This document shows positions 32,178-41,327 of a stretch of DNA of 64,000 bases, in pieces (positions within the stretch are counted from its first letter, which is position 1; each line of letters begins with the position of its first letter). Origin of the DNA: Paenibacillus wynnii (lineage in GTDB: Bacteria > Bacillota > Bacilli > Paenibacillales > Paenibacillaceae). The notes under the pieces were generated by a model, which worked only from the letters and a program-made list of their open reading frames with translations, had not been told where the DNA came from and ran no database searches. The DNA is taken from contig NZ_JAUSTK010000009.1 of NCBI RefSeq assembly GCF_030812855.1, forward strand, positions 1-64,000. Reading direction: 5' to 3'. The position numbers and the translations under genes were made by a program.

Positions 32178-33383
32178 ATGAATTTTTCTTGGAAACGGAA
32201 CCTGATTGTGCTGTGGGTAGGTGTCTTCTTTTGCAGCACAGCGTATTCCATCTCCATTCCGTTTCTCTCTATATTTCTCAGTGATGAGCTGGGTGTCGAC
32301 AACCATTTGGAAATTTGGTCCGGTGTTACCTTCGGCATTACTTTTTTGGCGAGTGCATTAATTTCTCCTTTCTGGGGCTCTCTGGCTGATAAATACGGCC
32401 GTAAGCCTATGCTGATTCGGTCAGGATTCAGTCTGGCAGGACTCTATTTACTTAATTACTTCGTACACGACCCTTATTGGTTTATTGTAGTCCGCGTGCT
32501 TCAGGGCTTGCTGGCAGGTTTTGTTCCAGCGGCCATTGCTATGGTCGCTACGAATACTCCGGAGGAGAAGACCGGATATGCTTTAAGTATTATGTCAACG
32601 GCGGGAGCATCAGGAAGTATCATTGGACCGTTAATCGGCGGAATCGTCAGCTACTATTCGGGTAACCGGAATGCCTTCCTTTTCTCGGCGGCCATAGTAC
32701 TGGTATCAGCATTGATCGCTACTTTTTTTGCTAAAGAACAGAGCTTTGACCGGTCTGCACCCAGGTCACATGTGAGTGATGACATCCGGGAAGCGAGAAG
32801 TAACCGGGTCTTTATTACTCTGCTGATGCTTGCGGGAATAAGCACCTTTTCCGTGATGATTCTGGAACCGTTAATTCCAATTTATTTGCTCCATATGGGG
32901 ATTTCTAAAAGCACGGCTTCGCTCAGCTCAGGAATTGTTTTCTCGGCGGTGGGTATTGCAACTGTGCTTATGGCGCCGCAATGGGGGAGGATTGGAAGCC
33001 GAAGAGGTTTTGGTGCGATATTGTTCATTGGCCTTATAGGTGGTGGAATCGGCAATATCCTGCAGTTTTTTGTAACAGGTTATGTAGAGTTTGCCATACT
33101 TCGTTTTGCATACGGACTGTTCTATGCCGGAGTCCTGCCATCGGTGAACTCGATGATTGTACAAGTCACTGAACCGGGGTTCCGAGGCAGGGCTTTCGGG
33201 CTTAATCAGGCGGCTTCCCAGCTGGCAACCATGGCCGGTCCTATAATTGGAGGTCTGCTTGGGGGATTCATGCCCATACGCTGGGTTTTTGTTATTAATG
33301 GAATGATGCTTCTGGCTGCAGCGGTTCTGGTCAAGATGAATAAGCTGGAATCACAAATATCCGCTGTACATACGACAAATTAA
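32178..33383 (+). CDS. MFS drug-efflux-type transporter
   Basis: A 401-residue major facilitator with 12 predicted transmembrane helices. The motif-A loop GSLADKYGRKPML (about 76) is typical of DHA1 proton-coupled drug exporters, and the motif-C-like GPLIGG lies in helix 5. It resembles Bacillales multidrug/tetracycline-type exporters; the substrate cannot be inferred. AAAGGA precedes the ATG. It stands alone, with its own terminator. Confidence 0.88.
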   Translation: MNFSWKRNLIVLWVGVFFCSTAYSISIPFLSIFLSDELGVDNHLEIWSGVTFGITFLASALISPFWGSLADKYGRKPMLIRSGFSLAGLYLLNYFVHDPYWFIVVRVLQGLLAGFVPAAIAMVATNTPEEKTGYALSIMSTAGASGSIIGPLIGGIVSYYSGNRNAFLFSAAIVLVSALIATFFAKEQSFDRSAPRSHVSDDIREARSNRVFITLLMLAGISTFSVMILEPLIPIYLLHMGISKSTASLSSGIVFSAVGIATVLMAPQWGRIGSRRGFGAILFIGLIGGGIGNILQFFVTGYVEFAILRFAYGLFYAGVLPSVNSMIVQVTEPGFRGRAFGLNQAASQLATMAGPIIGGLLGGFMPIRWVFVINGMMLLAAAVLVKMNKLESQISAVHTTN

Positions 33384-33399
33384 ACATCATATCAAAAAT

Positions 33400-33442
33400 G
33401 GTTATCCCTGGTGCCTGTCCGGCTGAGGGATAACCCTTTTTT
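33400..33442. terminator. Intrinsic terminator
   Basis: GGTTATCCCT (33400-33409) pairs with AGGGATAACC (33426-33435), followed by CTTTTTT. On the minus strand CATTTTTGAT follows the stem, so it may also serve the gene at 33461. Confidence 0.9.
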
Positions 33443-33460
33443 ATAAGCTCAAGAAGGCTG

Positions 33461-33904
33461 TTATTCTCCCTGTGACCCATTTAATAAATCAGTGCTGTGT
33501 ACAATGACTTGGGGAGGAGCGGCGGGATCAACCGGAGTATCAGACTCAATATCATCGGCGTCAGGCACATCCTCCAGAGGAATATCCTCTTCTTCGTCCA
33601 ATCCTTCTAAATCTTCCTCGGCATAATCTATTGCGTTTCCTGTGAGTCCGGCGGCCATAGCGAATTCAATGGCATCGGACTCCAGTACCTCATCCCGCTC
33701 CATAACATTTAGGTTATTCAAGCCGACGTCTGAATCGATTTCCTCATCGGATGTAACGCTTCCCATTTTATTGTAACGTTCATAAGCGATGTCTGCTTCT
33801 GTCTTGTTATAACCATCAGCCATACTGTTCAGCTCCTTATCCTTGGATCTGTTTATTTCACTGTGGGTAGCCTCTTCTGCTTGAGATGATTTGAAAACGC
33901 TCAT
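33461..33904 (-). CDS. Acidic low-complexity protein of unknown function
   Basis: A 147-residue, strongly acidic, probably largely disordered protein (MSVFKSSQAEEATHSE start; Asp/Glu-rich stretch about 95-130). It has no transmembrane segment or cysteine and is not recognised. The start at 33904 is set by GGAGG about 8 bases upstream; the frame extends 7 codons further but across that site. Confidence 0.65.
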   Translation of the reverse strand: MSVFKSSQAEEATHSEINRSKDKELNSMADGYNKTEADIAYERYNKMGSVTSDEEIDSDVGLNNLNVMERDEVLESDAIEFAMAAGLTGNAIDYAEEDLEGLDEEEDIPLEDVPDADDIESDTPVDPAAPPQVIVHSTDLLNGSQGE

Positions 33905-34157
33905 AGGTGTGTCCTCCAGTTGCATAGGAAATCAACGGCTATATATCTTCTTTACCCTTTTGTACGGTATCGAATCGGGCTATGATCCATCCACCATTCT
34001 TAATATATTCAGTTAGGACAAGCATTAACCACATCCTCTGATAAATCGTCCTTTTTCGCGGTTATTTGCAAAATTAGGCAGGTATAACTCGAAGCATGTC
34101 GAAAATTAATATCATAAGATCTAGTTATTTACAATTCATGATTTACGGGGTGTCCAT

Positions 34158-36080
34158 ATGAGGTTGTCTTTACATAAAACAGTAGCGGTGACAGGTATTG
34201 TGCTGCTGTTGATTGCTATAGTTTCGTTAAGAATTATTCTTAAATGGGGTGGGCCCGCAGGATCTGCGCTTCCGGGTTGGGAGATGAAGTGGAGTCATGC
34301 AGCAGAAACTGCAGTCTCCGAAGACAGCTTGACCAGTCCTGAAGGGGATTGGATACAGGTCAGTTCGAATACTAAAAGATTGGAAGCTCCTAAGGGGACA
34401 TCGTCTGCCTGGATACGGATAACATTACCGGACATCCCAGATAACTCTGCGGTGCTAATTGAGAAAGTATATGGAGAAGAAATCAAGGCGTATGTGAACG
34501 ACCTATTAATTTACAGTTCTAAAGGTACTGCTAAGGATAAAGGAACCAAGGTTCTGATCCCCTTATCCCGGGAGCAATCACGAGAACAGCTTTATTTATG
34601 GAGCAGTGGCGGGGAGGGTAGCCTTGGCATTGAAGGCGGTATTTTATCCGGAAGTTACAGTAAGCTGTTAGCTCTATATGTGAAGCAGGATGTAATGGAT
34701 CTTTTTATTGGGGCATCATTAATTTTTATGGCTGCGGTATTTGCTGTTTGCTCTATATTTTTGAAAAAAGAGCTGTTCATCAGCGGGTTATTTCTTGTGC
34801 TCGTTATTTTATCCTGCGGGACGTTGGTGATAACGAACTCTCCTTTTCTCCCCATTCTACAGAGTAATCCCGACAGATTAGTAAACAACCTTAACAATCT
34901 GGCGTTAATTACATTGCTGATTTCGTCTATTATGTTTTTTGAAAAACTATTTGGTCCCGGAAAGAACGCAATCGTTACCAAGGTTCGAAAATTCATAGCG
35001 GGTTATACCCTGATATGTTGCGGCTTGTGGATTCTTAATTTATGTCTTTCCTATCGCTTGGACAGTCTGGTCTTGTACGTAGAGAATATGACGGGGGGGC
35101 TAATCGTCCTGCAGCTTTTATTCCTGCTCGTATTGGCAGTCATTTATGCGTTGCGCGGTCAGGTAAACGGGGTAATTTTATCCGGAGGGTTTGCAATCTT
35201 AGTCAGCGCATTACTTACTGATCTGGTCATGTACTATGTGTCCGAGGGGAGTTATCACTTGTATTGGTGGAAGTGGGGCGCGGTTGTTCTTGTTATTTCA
35301 CTGATTGTTATTGTGGGACGAGGTTTTATTAGAAGCCATGAGCAGGTCGTGCGTTATTCTTTTGAGCTGGAAAAATTCAATAATGACCTGCAGCGATCTG
35401 AGAAGATGGAGATTATCAGCGAGCTGGCCGCCTCAGTTGCGCAGGAAGTTCAGAACCCATTACATGTTACAAGGGGCTTCCTACAGATTCTTGGCGATAG
35501 ATCCGAACAAAAGGAGAAGGCGTATTTGGAGATGGCGATTACCGAGCTGGACAGGGCGGCATTGATCATTACGGACTTTCTCACATTTGCCAAACCTGAG
35601 TTAGAGTCGGTAGAACGGCTTGATGTTTCTGGAGAACTTAAGCATATAGCAGGGGTTTTGGCTCCGTTAGCTAATCTCCGGGAGGCAGAAATTATTCTGA
35701 AGCTGCAAGCAGGACTTTACGTAGAGGGCAGTTCATCCAAGATGAAACAGGCATTCATTAATATTCTTAAAAACAGTGTGGAATCCTTACAGAAAAACGG
35801 ACTTATTACTATAACCGTTTGGCAATCAAGTTCCTACATAATCGTCTGTGTTCGGGATAATGGTGAAGGTATGAAAAGCAGTGAGCTAACTAGGCTGGGA
35901 GAACCTTATTATTCTAATAAGAGCAAAGGGACAGGCCTGGGTCTTATGGTAACATTCAAGATTATTGAGGCTATGGGGGGAACTATCAAATTCCATAGTC
36001 AGTTGGGGGAGGGCACTGAAGTAATAGTTAAGCTTCCTGTTGCCGGCCCTGAAGAGGAAGAGGTGCTTGCATGCGTCTGA
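34158..36080 (+). CDS. 7TM sensor kinase paralogue with Gln in place of the phosphoacceptor His
   Basis: A 640-residue protein. It has an N-terminal transmembrane helix, an extracellular beta-rich domain (about 30-175, like 7TMR-DISM sensors), seven or so transmembrane helices (about 178-400), a coiled coil, a HisKA domain and a HATPase. The H-box reads ELAASVAQEVQNP, so residue 429 (CAG, 35442-35444) is Gln instead of His. The ATP-binding motifs NILKNSVES, DNGEGM and GTGLGLMV are intact. It cannot autophosphorylate in the usual way but could bind ATP and phosphorylate or regulate the next kinase in a heterodimer. A TGTCGAA (Spo0A-box-like) lies at 34097. Confidence 0.9.
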   Translation: MRLSLHKTVAVTGIVLLLIAIVSLRIILKWGGPAGSALPGWEMKWSHAAETAVSEDSLTSPEGDWIQVSSNTKRLEAPKGTSSAWIRITLPDIPDNSAVLIEKVYGEEIKAYVNDLLIYSSKGTAKDKGTKVLIPLSREQSREQLYLWSSGGEGSLGIEGGILSGSYSKLLALYVKQDVMDLFIGASLIFMAAVFAVCSIFLKKELFISGLFLVLVILSCGTLVITNSPFLPILQSNPDRLVNNLNNLALITLLISSIMFFEKLFGPGKNAIVTKVRKFIAGYTLICCGLWILNLCLSYRLDSLVLYVENMTGGLIVLQLLFLLVLAVIYALRGQVNGVILSGGFAILVSALLTDLVMYYVSEGSYHLYWWKWGAVVLVISLIVIVGRGFIRSHEQVVRYSFELEKFNNDLQRSEKMEIISELAASVAQEVQNPLHVTRGFLQILGDRSEQKEKAYLEMAITELDRAALIITDFLTFAKPELESVERLDVSGELKHIAGVLAPLANLREAEIILKLQAGLYVEGSSSKMKQAFINILKNSVESLQKNGLITITVWQSSSYIIVCVRDNGEGMKSSELTRLGEPYYSNKSKGTGLGLMVTFKIIEAMGGTIKFHSQLGEGTEVIVKLPVAGPEEEEVLACV

Positions 36081-37939
36081 CGGTTAAGAATATTCTCCAT
36101 ATAGCTATAGTACTTTTTCTAGTGTTCATGACCAGTGGATCGCTGTATGCATCAGCCGATAATGCTTATCCTACGACTGAGATTACTGAGTGGCAAATGA
36201 AATGGGGAAACGACAGAGGCCCGTCCGGATGGATGGATGCAGGATCACTCCAGAGTACACCCGAGATGCCAAACGGAGTATCCTCCGCATGGATTCGCAT
36301 TCCTTTGCCAGAAATGAAGTGGTCTTCGCCGTCCATATATATTGATACCCTATATGCCCTTCATGTGAAGGTCTATGTAGAGGATCATCTTATATTTGAA
36401 GGGAAACGGAATTACATCAAAGACAACTACTCGCTATTATTTCCTTTAAGCACAGAAGACAGTGGAAAAACCTTATACATTTGGACGGAGACACTTCAGG
36501 ACAGAATCGGCATAAAAGATACGGTTATTATTGGGGAGCATGATCATTTAATTCATGATTATACCAAGAACGGCTTAATAGATATTATTTTGGGCAGCGC
36601 CTTTATCTTTGTCGCGCTCATATTGTTTTTTTGTGCCTTTTTTCTAAGCAAGGATCATTTCACAATTTCATCAGGCCTTGCCGTAGTAATTGCTTCGACA
36701 GGGATACTATCAATAACGTACTCCCCTTTTATTTATACTTTTTACAGTTATCTAGGTCCCATCAGTATTATGTTTCTGGACTTTGCTCTACTGTCACTTT
36801 TACCGTCGCTGACCTTTCTGTTTGAGAAAATATTTGGTCCGGGTAAGTTTTTTATCATCAGACGGTTTCGAAAATTCCAGGTTCTCTATTCCATCTTCTG
36901 CCTATGCTGTATGACAGTCAATATCCTATCCGGCAACCAGTATGTGGAGTTTTATTATTTTGTTTCCACAAAAATTATTGGTTTCATAATGATTATTCAA
37001 TTTATCCTTCTGATTGCCTGTGTGACAATATTCTCCTTCAGACGTAATAAAGATGCTCTAATTTTTGCTTTCGGGTTCGGGACAGCAGCACTTACAGGGG
37101 TATTGGAGCTGGTCTGGTATTATGTGCGCGACGGCAACTATGATTTATCCTATTGGAAGTGGGCCCTTGTTATTTTCATTATATCTTTGATTGTGATTTT
37201 AGGACGTAGACTTGCCCTTGACCATGCTCAGGTTGTTAAATATTCGAGGGAGCTGGAACTATTCAACAATGAACTCCAGCGTTCGGAGAAAGTGCAGATT
37301 ATTAGCGAGCTTGCGGCTTCCGTAGCTCATGAGGTGCGTAACCCTCTGCAGGTAACACGGGGATTTCTACAGCTACTTAGTGAGAAATCGAGCGGTGATG
37401 AGAAAGAGTATATGTCCATGGCTCTAAGTGAACTGGATCGGGCATCTAATATTATTACGGATTTTCTGACCTTCGCCAAACCCGAATTCGAACAGATTTC
37501 AATTCTTAATGTCTGTGATGAATTCAGGCATATTGAGAGTATTCTCCTGCCGCTCTGTCATCTGAACAATGGGAAAATGGTACTTGATGTAGATAGCAAT
37601 ATTTGGATTAAAGGGAATTCCTCGAAGTTCAAGCAGGCTCTTATTAATATTATCAAGAACAGTATAGAAGCTTTCCAAGACGAAGGAACAATTCATATCT
37701 CTGCTTATCGCAAGGGAGACAAAGTACTCATTCATGTTAAGGATAATGGTGAAGGAATGAACTCTGATGTGCTGCTTCGGTTAGGGGAGCCCTACTTCTC
37801 TCAAAAGAACAAGGGAACCGGACTGGGATTAATGGTTACGTTTCGGATCATTGAGGTGATGCAGGGAGAGGTTGTTTTTCGCAGCAAAAAAGGAGCAGGG
37901 ACCGAGGTTGTTATTACGCTGCCTATGGCCGCATCCTAG
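36071..37939 (+). CDS. 7TM sensor histidine kinase (intact paralogue)
   Basis: A 622-residue paralogue of the preceding protein with the same layout: signal or transmembrane segment, extracellular domain (about 30-165), about seven transmembrane helices, coiled coil, HisKA (ELAASVAHEVRNP, His420) and HATPase (NIIKNSIEA, DNGEGM, GTGLGLMV). It resembles Bacillales orphan sporulation-type kinases. No response regulator is adjacent. The ATG overlaps the first gene by 10 bp, so the two are co-translated and probably work together. Its 3' end converges on the RiPP-like gene at 37980. Confidence 0.93.
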   Translation: MRLTVKNILHIAIVLFLVFMTSGSLYASADNAYPTTEITEWQMKWGNDRGPSGWMDAGSLQSTPEMPNGVSSAWIRIPLPEMKWSSPSIYIDTLYALHVKVYVEDHLIFEGKRNYIKDNYSLLFPLSTEDSGKTLYIWTETLQDRIGIKDTVIIGEHDHLIHDYTKNGLIDIILGSAFIFVALILFFCAFFLSKDHFTISSGLAVVIASTGILSITYSPFIYTFYSYLGPISIMFLDFALLSLLPSLTFLFEKIFGPGKFFIIRRFRKFQVLYSIFCLCCMTVNILSGNQYVEFYYFVSTKIIGFIMIIQFILLIACVTIFSFRRNKDALIFAFGFGTAALTGVLELVWYYVRDGNYDLSYWKWALVIFIISLIVILGRRLALDHAQVVKYSRELELFNNELQRSEKVQIISELAASVAHEVRNPLQVTRGFLQLLSEKSSGDEKEYMSMALSELDRASNIITDFLTFAKPEFEQISILNVCDEFRHIESILLPLCHLNNGKMVLDVDSNIWIKGNSSKFKQALINIIKNSIEAFQDEGTIHISAYRKGDKVLIHVKDNGEGMNSDVLLRLGEPYFSQKNKGTGLGLMVTFRIIEVMQGEVVFRSKKGAGTEVVITLPMAAS

Positions 37940-37979
37940 GGAGATCCCCACTCCTTATAAAGTTGAACAAGATGTTGGT

Positions 37980-38228
37980 TTACCAGGAGCCTTGTGTGCT
38001 CACATCGGTTTTTAATATTCCTGATGACGGACTAGGGGGGATGACGAGATAGAACTCATTCGAGCCTTCCTCTACAGCTTTCAGGGTAATGTTGTCAGGA
38101 ATAATTATACCTAATGCTTCTTTAAGTGCTGCTTTCGGATCCATTAATAAGCGTTGCTTGAAACTAGGATCTTCCCAGGCCATTTGAATCACTTGGTTTG
38201 TAAGAATCATATCTGACAAAGTAATCAT
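37980..38228 (-). CDS. NHLP-leader RiPP precursor peptide with C-terminal Trp
   Basis: An 82-residue peptide. Residues 10-65 match the nitrile-hydratase-like leader peptide family: QMAWEDPSFKQRLLMDPKAA, then GIIIPDNI and FYLVIPP. The remaining 17 residues (SPSSGILKTDVSTQGSW) are a short Ser/Thr-rich core ending in Trp with no Cys, so lanthipeptide or thioether chemistry is unlikely. The gene follows the isoprenoid-enzyme gene by 76 bp on the same strand. GGGAAGG directly precedes ATG 38228; a TTG three codons later has better spacing. Confidence 0.8.
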   Translation of the reverse strand: MITLSDMILTNQVIQMAWEDPSFKQRLLMDPKAALKEALGIIIPDNITLKAVEEGSNEFYLVIPPSPSSGILKTDVSTQGSW

Positions 38229-38304
38229 CCTTCCCTTTATGGTTATTTTTCCCTATGAATATATCATACGTTTTTATTGAATACTATTATAGTTTATCAA
38301 TATA

Positions 38305-39234
38305 TTACATATTTTTAGAGAGCCAATACTGGAGTCCGCCGTTTTGCAGAAGCTTCTTTTCGGTTTCTATGGCTGCTGTGATTTGCATCAGGTTAGTTGT
38401 TAGGCGATGATGGAAAGCCAGTAGATGTGGGACTTTAAAGCTATAGCTTAGCAATCGGTAATGATGGTTCTGGGCTATTTCGGTATAACGCTCCAGTCCT
38501 CTGTTTGTATAAATGAATTCCTTAACGTCTGCTTGAGTAAGACTGTCCTTATCACTATTCAACTCTTGGCGGGTAAGTGATAGCAGACAATTATAGCTGC
38601 CTTCCTCCAGATCTTCCTTCCAATCCTCGTAATCATCCAGCATTTGCAGAGTTAAGAGTACGTATTCCAGCATTTCCTCCGACTGTGGAATAAGGGAATC
38701 TTGATCAGAAAGCAGCAGGGCCGCTGTGCTCGATAACTTCAGTGGACTGGCTTTATGGGCAACCTTCACATGCTCAACCCGAAAATAATCTTCCGTATTC
38801 TCGTTGCTTACACTTTCTGCCCATTCTGAAATATACCGATTAAAATAACTCCAAAATGGAGATTTTCCCGGGAAATAAGACCGATAGATATTCAGAAATT
38901 CAATATAAAGCAGATTTGCCAGCGGCAAGGTTGAGGAGGCAGACGTTGTGGTGGTATCCATTAAGTCATCCTGAATGAAAAAATACAGCATTAAAAAGAT
39001 ATTCCCGATGGACATTTGACGGCAATCTTGTGTAGTGAGCTGGCAGTTCTCCCGAAACCAGAAGGGTAAAAGGTAACATATGTAATTTTTATGACTTTCC
39101 CTTTCAAACACATTGAAATCGTGAAGGTAGGATTGTCCAAGAGCATTCAGCGGGTCTGGAAATTGTGAGATGATATGCCTGCAATCGTGGAAAACAACTC
39201 GGAGCTCTTCCTCATAATCATGAAGCCAGTTCAT
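38305..39234 (-). CDS. Class I isoprenoid-synthase-fold enzyme, ComQ-like candidate
   Basis: A 309-residue all-alpha protein with two Asp-rich Mg2+-diphosphate motifs: FIQDDLMD (DDxxD at about 89-93) and LDDYEDWKED (about 200-204). This is the hallmark of trans-prenyltransferases and terpene synthases. Size, motifs and its position just upstream of a small peptide gene resemble ComQ, which prenylates a Trp of ComX. It may instead be a terpene cyclase. ATG 39234 is set by AGGAG 9 bases upstream; an upstream in-frame TTG at 39255 lacks one. Confidence 0.8.
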   Translation of the reverse strand: MNWLHDYEEELRVVFHDCRHIISQFPDPLNALGQSYLHDFNVFERESHKNYICYLLPFWFRENCQLTTQDCRQMSIGNIFLMLYFFIQDDLMDTTTTSASSTLPLANLLYIEFLNIYRSYFPGKSPFWSYFNRYISEWAESVSNENTEDYFRVEHVKVAHKASPLKLSSTAALLLSDQDSLIPQSEEMLEYVLLTLQMLDDYEDWKEDLEEGSYNCLLSLTRQELNSDKDSLTQADVKEFIYTNRGLERYTEIAQNHHYRLLSYSFKVPHLLAFHHRLTTNLMQITAAIETEKKLLQNGGLQYWLSKNM

Positions 39235-39396
39235 AATTTCATCTCCTGAAACCAATGTTATAAGGGAATAGAAGGAATATTTGATCTGAGTATAGCTTGT
39301 TCAATATTCCTTTACAATGGAAACTTCCAGGCTGGAGAAGTACTATGGAAAAGTAGAAAGAAGAATATAGATCTGCATACAGGAGGGGGAAGAATA

Positions 39397-40476
39397 ATGA
39401 GTAAGGTTCAATTTGGTTTGCTGGGTGGGGGTTGGAGAGCCGAGTTTTATCTGCGTATTGCCAAGCAGCTGCCGGAACAGTTTGGGGTGAGCGCTATGTT
39501 TGTTCGAAACCCTGATAAAGCTGAAGAACTGAGAAGGGTATGGGGAGTAACGGTGTACACCTCGCTGGAGGATTTTATATCCAGTGCCGCCTATTCATTT
39601 GTGGTGCTAAGTGTGCCTAGAGAAGTATGTGCGGAATACATGATTAAGCTCACTGCTGCAGGGATTCCTGTATTAGCTGAAACTCCTCCGGCGCCTGATA
39701 TTGAATCTATGACAGAACTTTGGAAGCAGGTGGGAGCTACTGCACGCATTCAAATCGCGGAGCAATATTTATTTCAGCCCATGCATGCCGCTAGAATTGC
39801 TCTGGCCCGTTCCGGACGCCTCGGGGAGATTAGTCAGGCGCAGGTATCGGCGGCACATGGCTATCACGGAATCAGTCTGATTCGTCAATTGCTGGGTATT
39901 GGGTTTCAGAATGTGACTATACGCGGGCAGAATTTCCAGTCATCCATACTTAAGGGTTCGGATCGCAGCGGTCCGCCGGTTGCCGAAGAGGTAATTAACT
40001 CTAATCAGACCTTAGGAACTTTGGACTTTGGAGGGAAGCTGGGAGTGTTTGATTTCGTGGGCGACCAGTATTTTTCATGGATACGACAGAATCGAATTCT
40101 CGTGCGTGGAGAGCGTGGGGAGATTGTCAACGAGAGGGTAGCCTGGCTTGAGGATTTTGATTCCCCTGTATATAGTGAACTCCGAAGAGTGGATACAGGA
40201 CATGGGGGCAATTTGGAAGGATTTTATCTTAAAGGTATTATGGGGGACAGAGAATGGCTGTATCGAAATCCATTTGCTCCCGCAAGATTAGCTGAGGATG
40301 AAATTGCCATAGCTGAAAGTCTTGCCCGAATGGGGCGATATGCTCAGGGTGGACCTTCTTTTTACAGCTTGGCTGAAGGTAGCCAGGATCATTACTTGGC
40401 CATGCTTATGACTCAGGCTGCAGCAACGGGGGAGGCAATTACTTCGGTAACTCAAGTCTGGTCACCGCTCGGATAG
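39397..40476 (+). CDS. Gfo/Idh/MocA-family oxidoreductase
   Basis: A 359-residue protein. The N-terminal Rossmann fold starts with GLLGGGWRAEFYL (about 7-19), a variant of the GxGxxG loop, followed by VVLSVPREVC and a conserved acidic turn AETPPAPD in place of EKP. The usual catalytic Lys of the EKP motif is not evident. C-terminal substrate domain about 120-359. The family reduces or oxidises sugars and inositols with NAD(P). AGGAGGGGG lies upstream of the ATG. It stands alone and the substrate is unknown. Confidence 0.85.
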   Translation: MSKVQFGLLGGGWRAEFYLRIAKQLPEQFGVSAMFVRNPDKAEELRRVWGVTVYTSLEDFISSAAYSFVVLSVPREVCAEYMIKLTAAGIPVLAETPPAPDIESMTELWKQVGATARIQIAEQYLFQPMHAARIALARSGRLGEISQAQVSAAHGYHGISLIRQLLGIGFQNVTIRGQNFQSSILKGSDRSGPPVAEEVINSNQTLGTLDFGGKLGVFDFVGDQYFSWIRQNRILVRGERGEIVNERVAWLEDFDSPVYSELRRVDTGHGGNLEGFYLKGIMGDREWLYRNPFAPARLAEDEIAIAESLARMGRYAQGGPSFYSLAEGSQDHYLAMLMTQAAATGEAITSVTQVWSPLG

Positions 40477-40506
40477 ACGGTTGCGCTCGGTGAGGACGCT
40501 CCGCGA

Positions 40507-40909
40507 ACGGACCGTTGCTACAATCGCTGTTGTCTCCAGATGTATTGAATTACACTTAGCAGTGTACATTCGGACAAAGCTTATGCTTTCGAAGCTAGTT
40601 TTCCTTCGGAAAACTTTCGGGCGAACGCTCACGCTTTTCCGCAATCAGTCCGTCCTCTCCGCTGGGTTCAGTGGGAACAGACCGTTTAACTTACATCTAC
40701 ACTAGAGCTAGGTAGGCATGTTGAGGGATCCTCCACAAACGGACCGTTGCTACAATCGCTGTTGTGTCCAGATGTATTGAATTACACTCAGCAGTGTACA
40801 TTCGGACAAAGCTTATGCTTTCGAAGCTAGTTTTCCTTCGGAAAACTTTCGGGCGAACGCTACCGCTTTTCCGCTATCAGCCCGTCCACTCCGCTGCGTG
40901 CAGCGGGGA
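40507..40909. repeat. Direct repeat of a 171-bp palindrome-rich intergenic element
   Basis: Two nearly identical copies, 40507-40677 and 40739-40909, are offset by exactly 232 bp. Each contains TACAC-TTAGCA-GTGTA within a longer imperfect stem (CCAGATGTA against TACATTCGG), then GCTTATGCTTTCGAAG and the hairpin AGTTTTCC-TTCG-GGAAAACT. Related copies in the opposite orientation lie at 41086-41264 and 62455-62592. Most of the 850-bp gap between the oxidoreductase and the GH20 gene is made of these. Open frames across them are artefacts. Confidence 0.92.
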
Positions 40910-41010
40910 CTATTCCAAAAGAAAAAGGTGTTTGGAAACTGAAAAAATAACCGTGAATCCGGCGTTTCCTGTTTCGAGCTTTCTACTGAAGAGGCTACTA
41001 AGGATCGAAA

Positions 41011-41050
41011 ACAAAAACTAGCCAGTCTCAATTAATGCGGAGACTGGCTA
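41011..41050 (-). terminator. Intrinsic terminator (minus strand)
   Basis: TAGCCAGTCTC (41019-41029) pairs with GAGACTGGCTA (41040-41050); read on the minus strand it is followed by GTTTTTGTTTTC. It would end the GH20 transcript after the inverted repeat element. Confidence 0.85.
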
Positions 41051-41085
41051 TATAAATTGAACTTTAAGATTAGAGAAAAGGGAAG

Positions 41086-41264
41086 GGAGTGACGAAGGGG
41101 GATTTTGGAACTGGAGGAGCGAGAGCGACCGCCCGAAAGCTTTCCGTAGGAAAGCTCGCTTCGAAAGCATAAGCTGTATCCGGATTTCTACCGCAAATAG
41201 CGGTATAATTCAAAGAAATCTGGATACAACAGCGGCCGGAAGTCCAAACATTCACCACAGTGCG
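41086..41264. repeat. Third copy of the palindrome-rich element, opposite orientation
   Basis: Contains the hairpins GAGCTTTCC/GGAAAGCTC-like (41137-41158) and TGTATCCGGATTTC with GAAATCTGGATACA (41175-41228), the latter with an inner ACCGC-AAATA-GCGGT stem. Flanking blocks (ATTTTGGAACTG and CGGAAGTCCAA) recur at 62455-62592. Confidence 0.85.
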
Positions 41265-41327
41265 ACTAATCCTATATTCTAAAAATCTTAAGTTCCATCT
41301 ATATAGTTTTGTGAGAGTTCCTTCGTG

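Noticed and set aside
34158..37939. ComP-type pheromone receptor kinases for the ComQX-like pair
   Set aside because: The kinases have HisKA rather than HisKA_3 dimerisation domains and lie in opposite orientation; a receptor link is only speculation.
40481..41021. Two similar plus-strand small genes
   Set aside because: They translate the two direct copies of the palindrome-rich element; no start signals, and the similarity is explained by DNA duplication.
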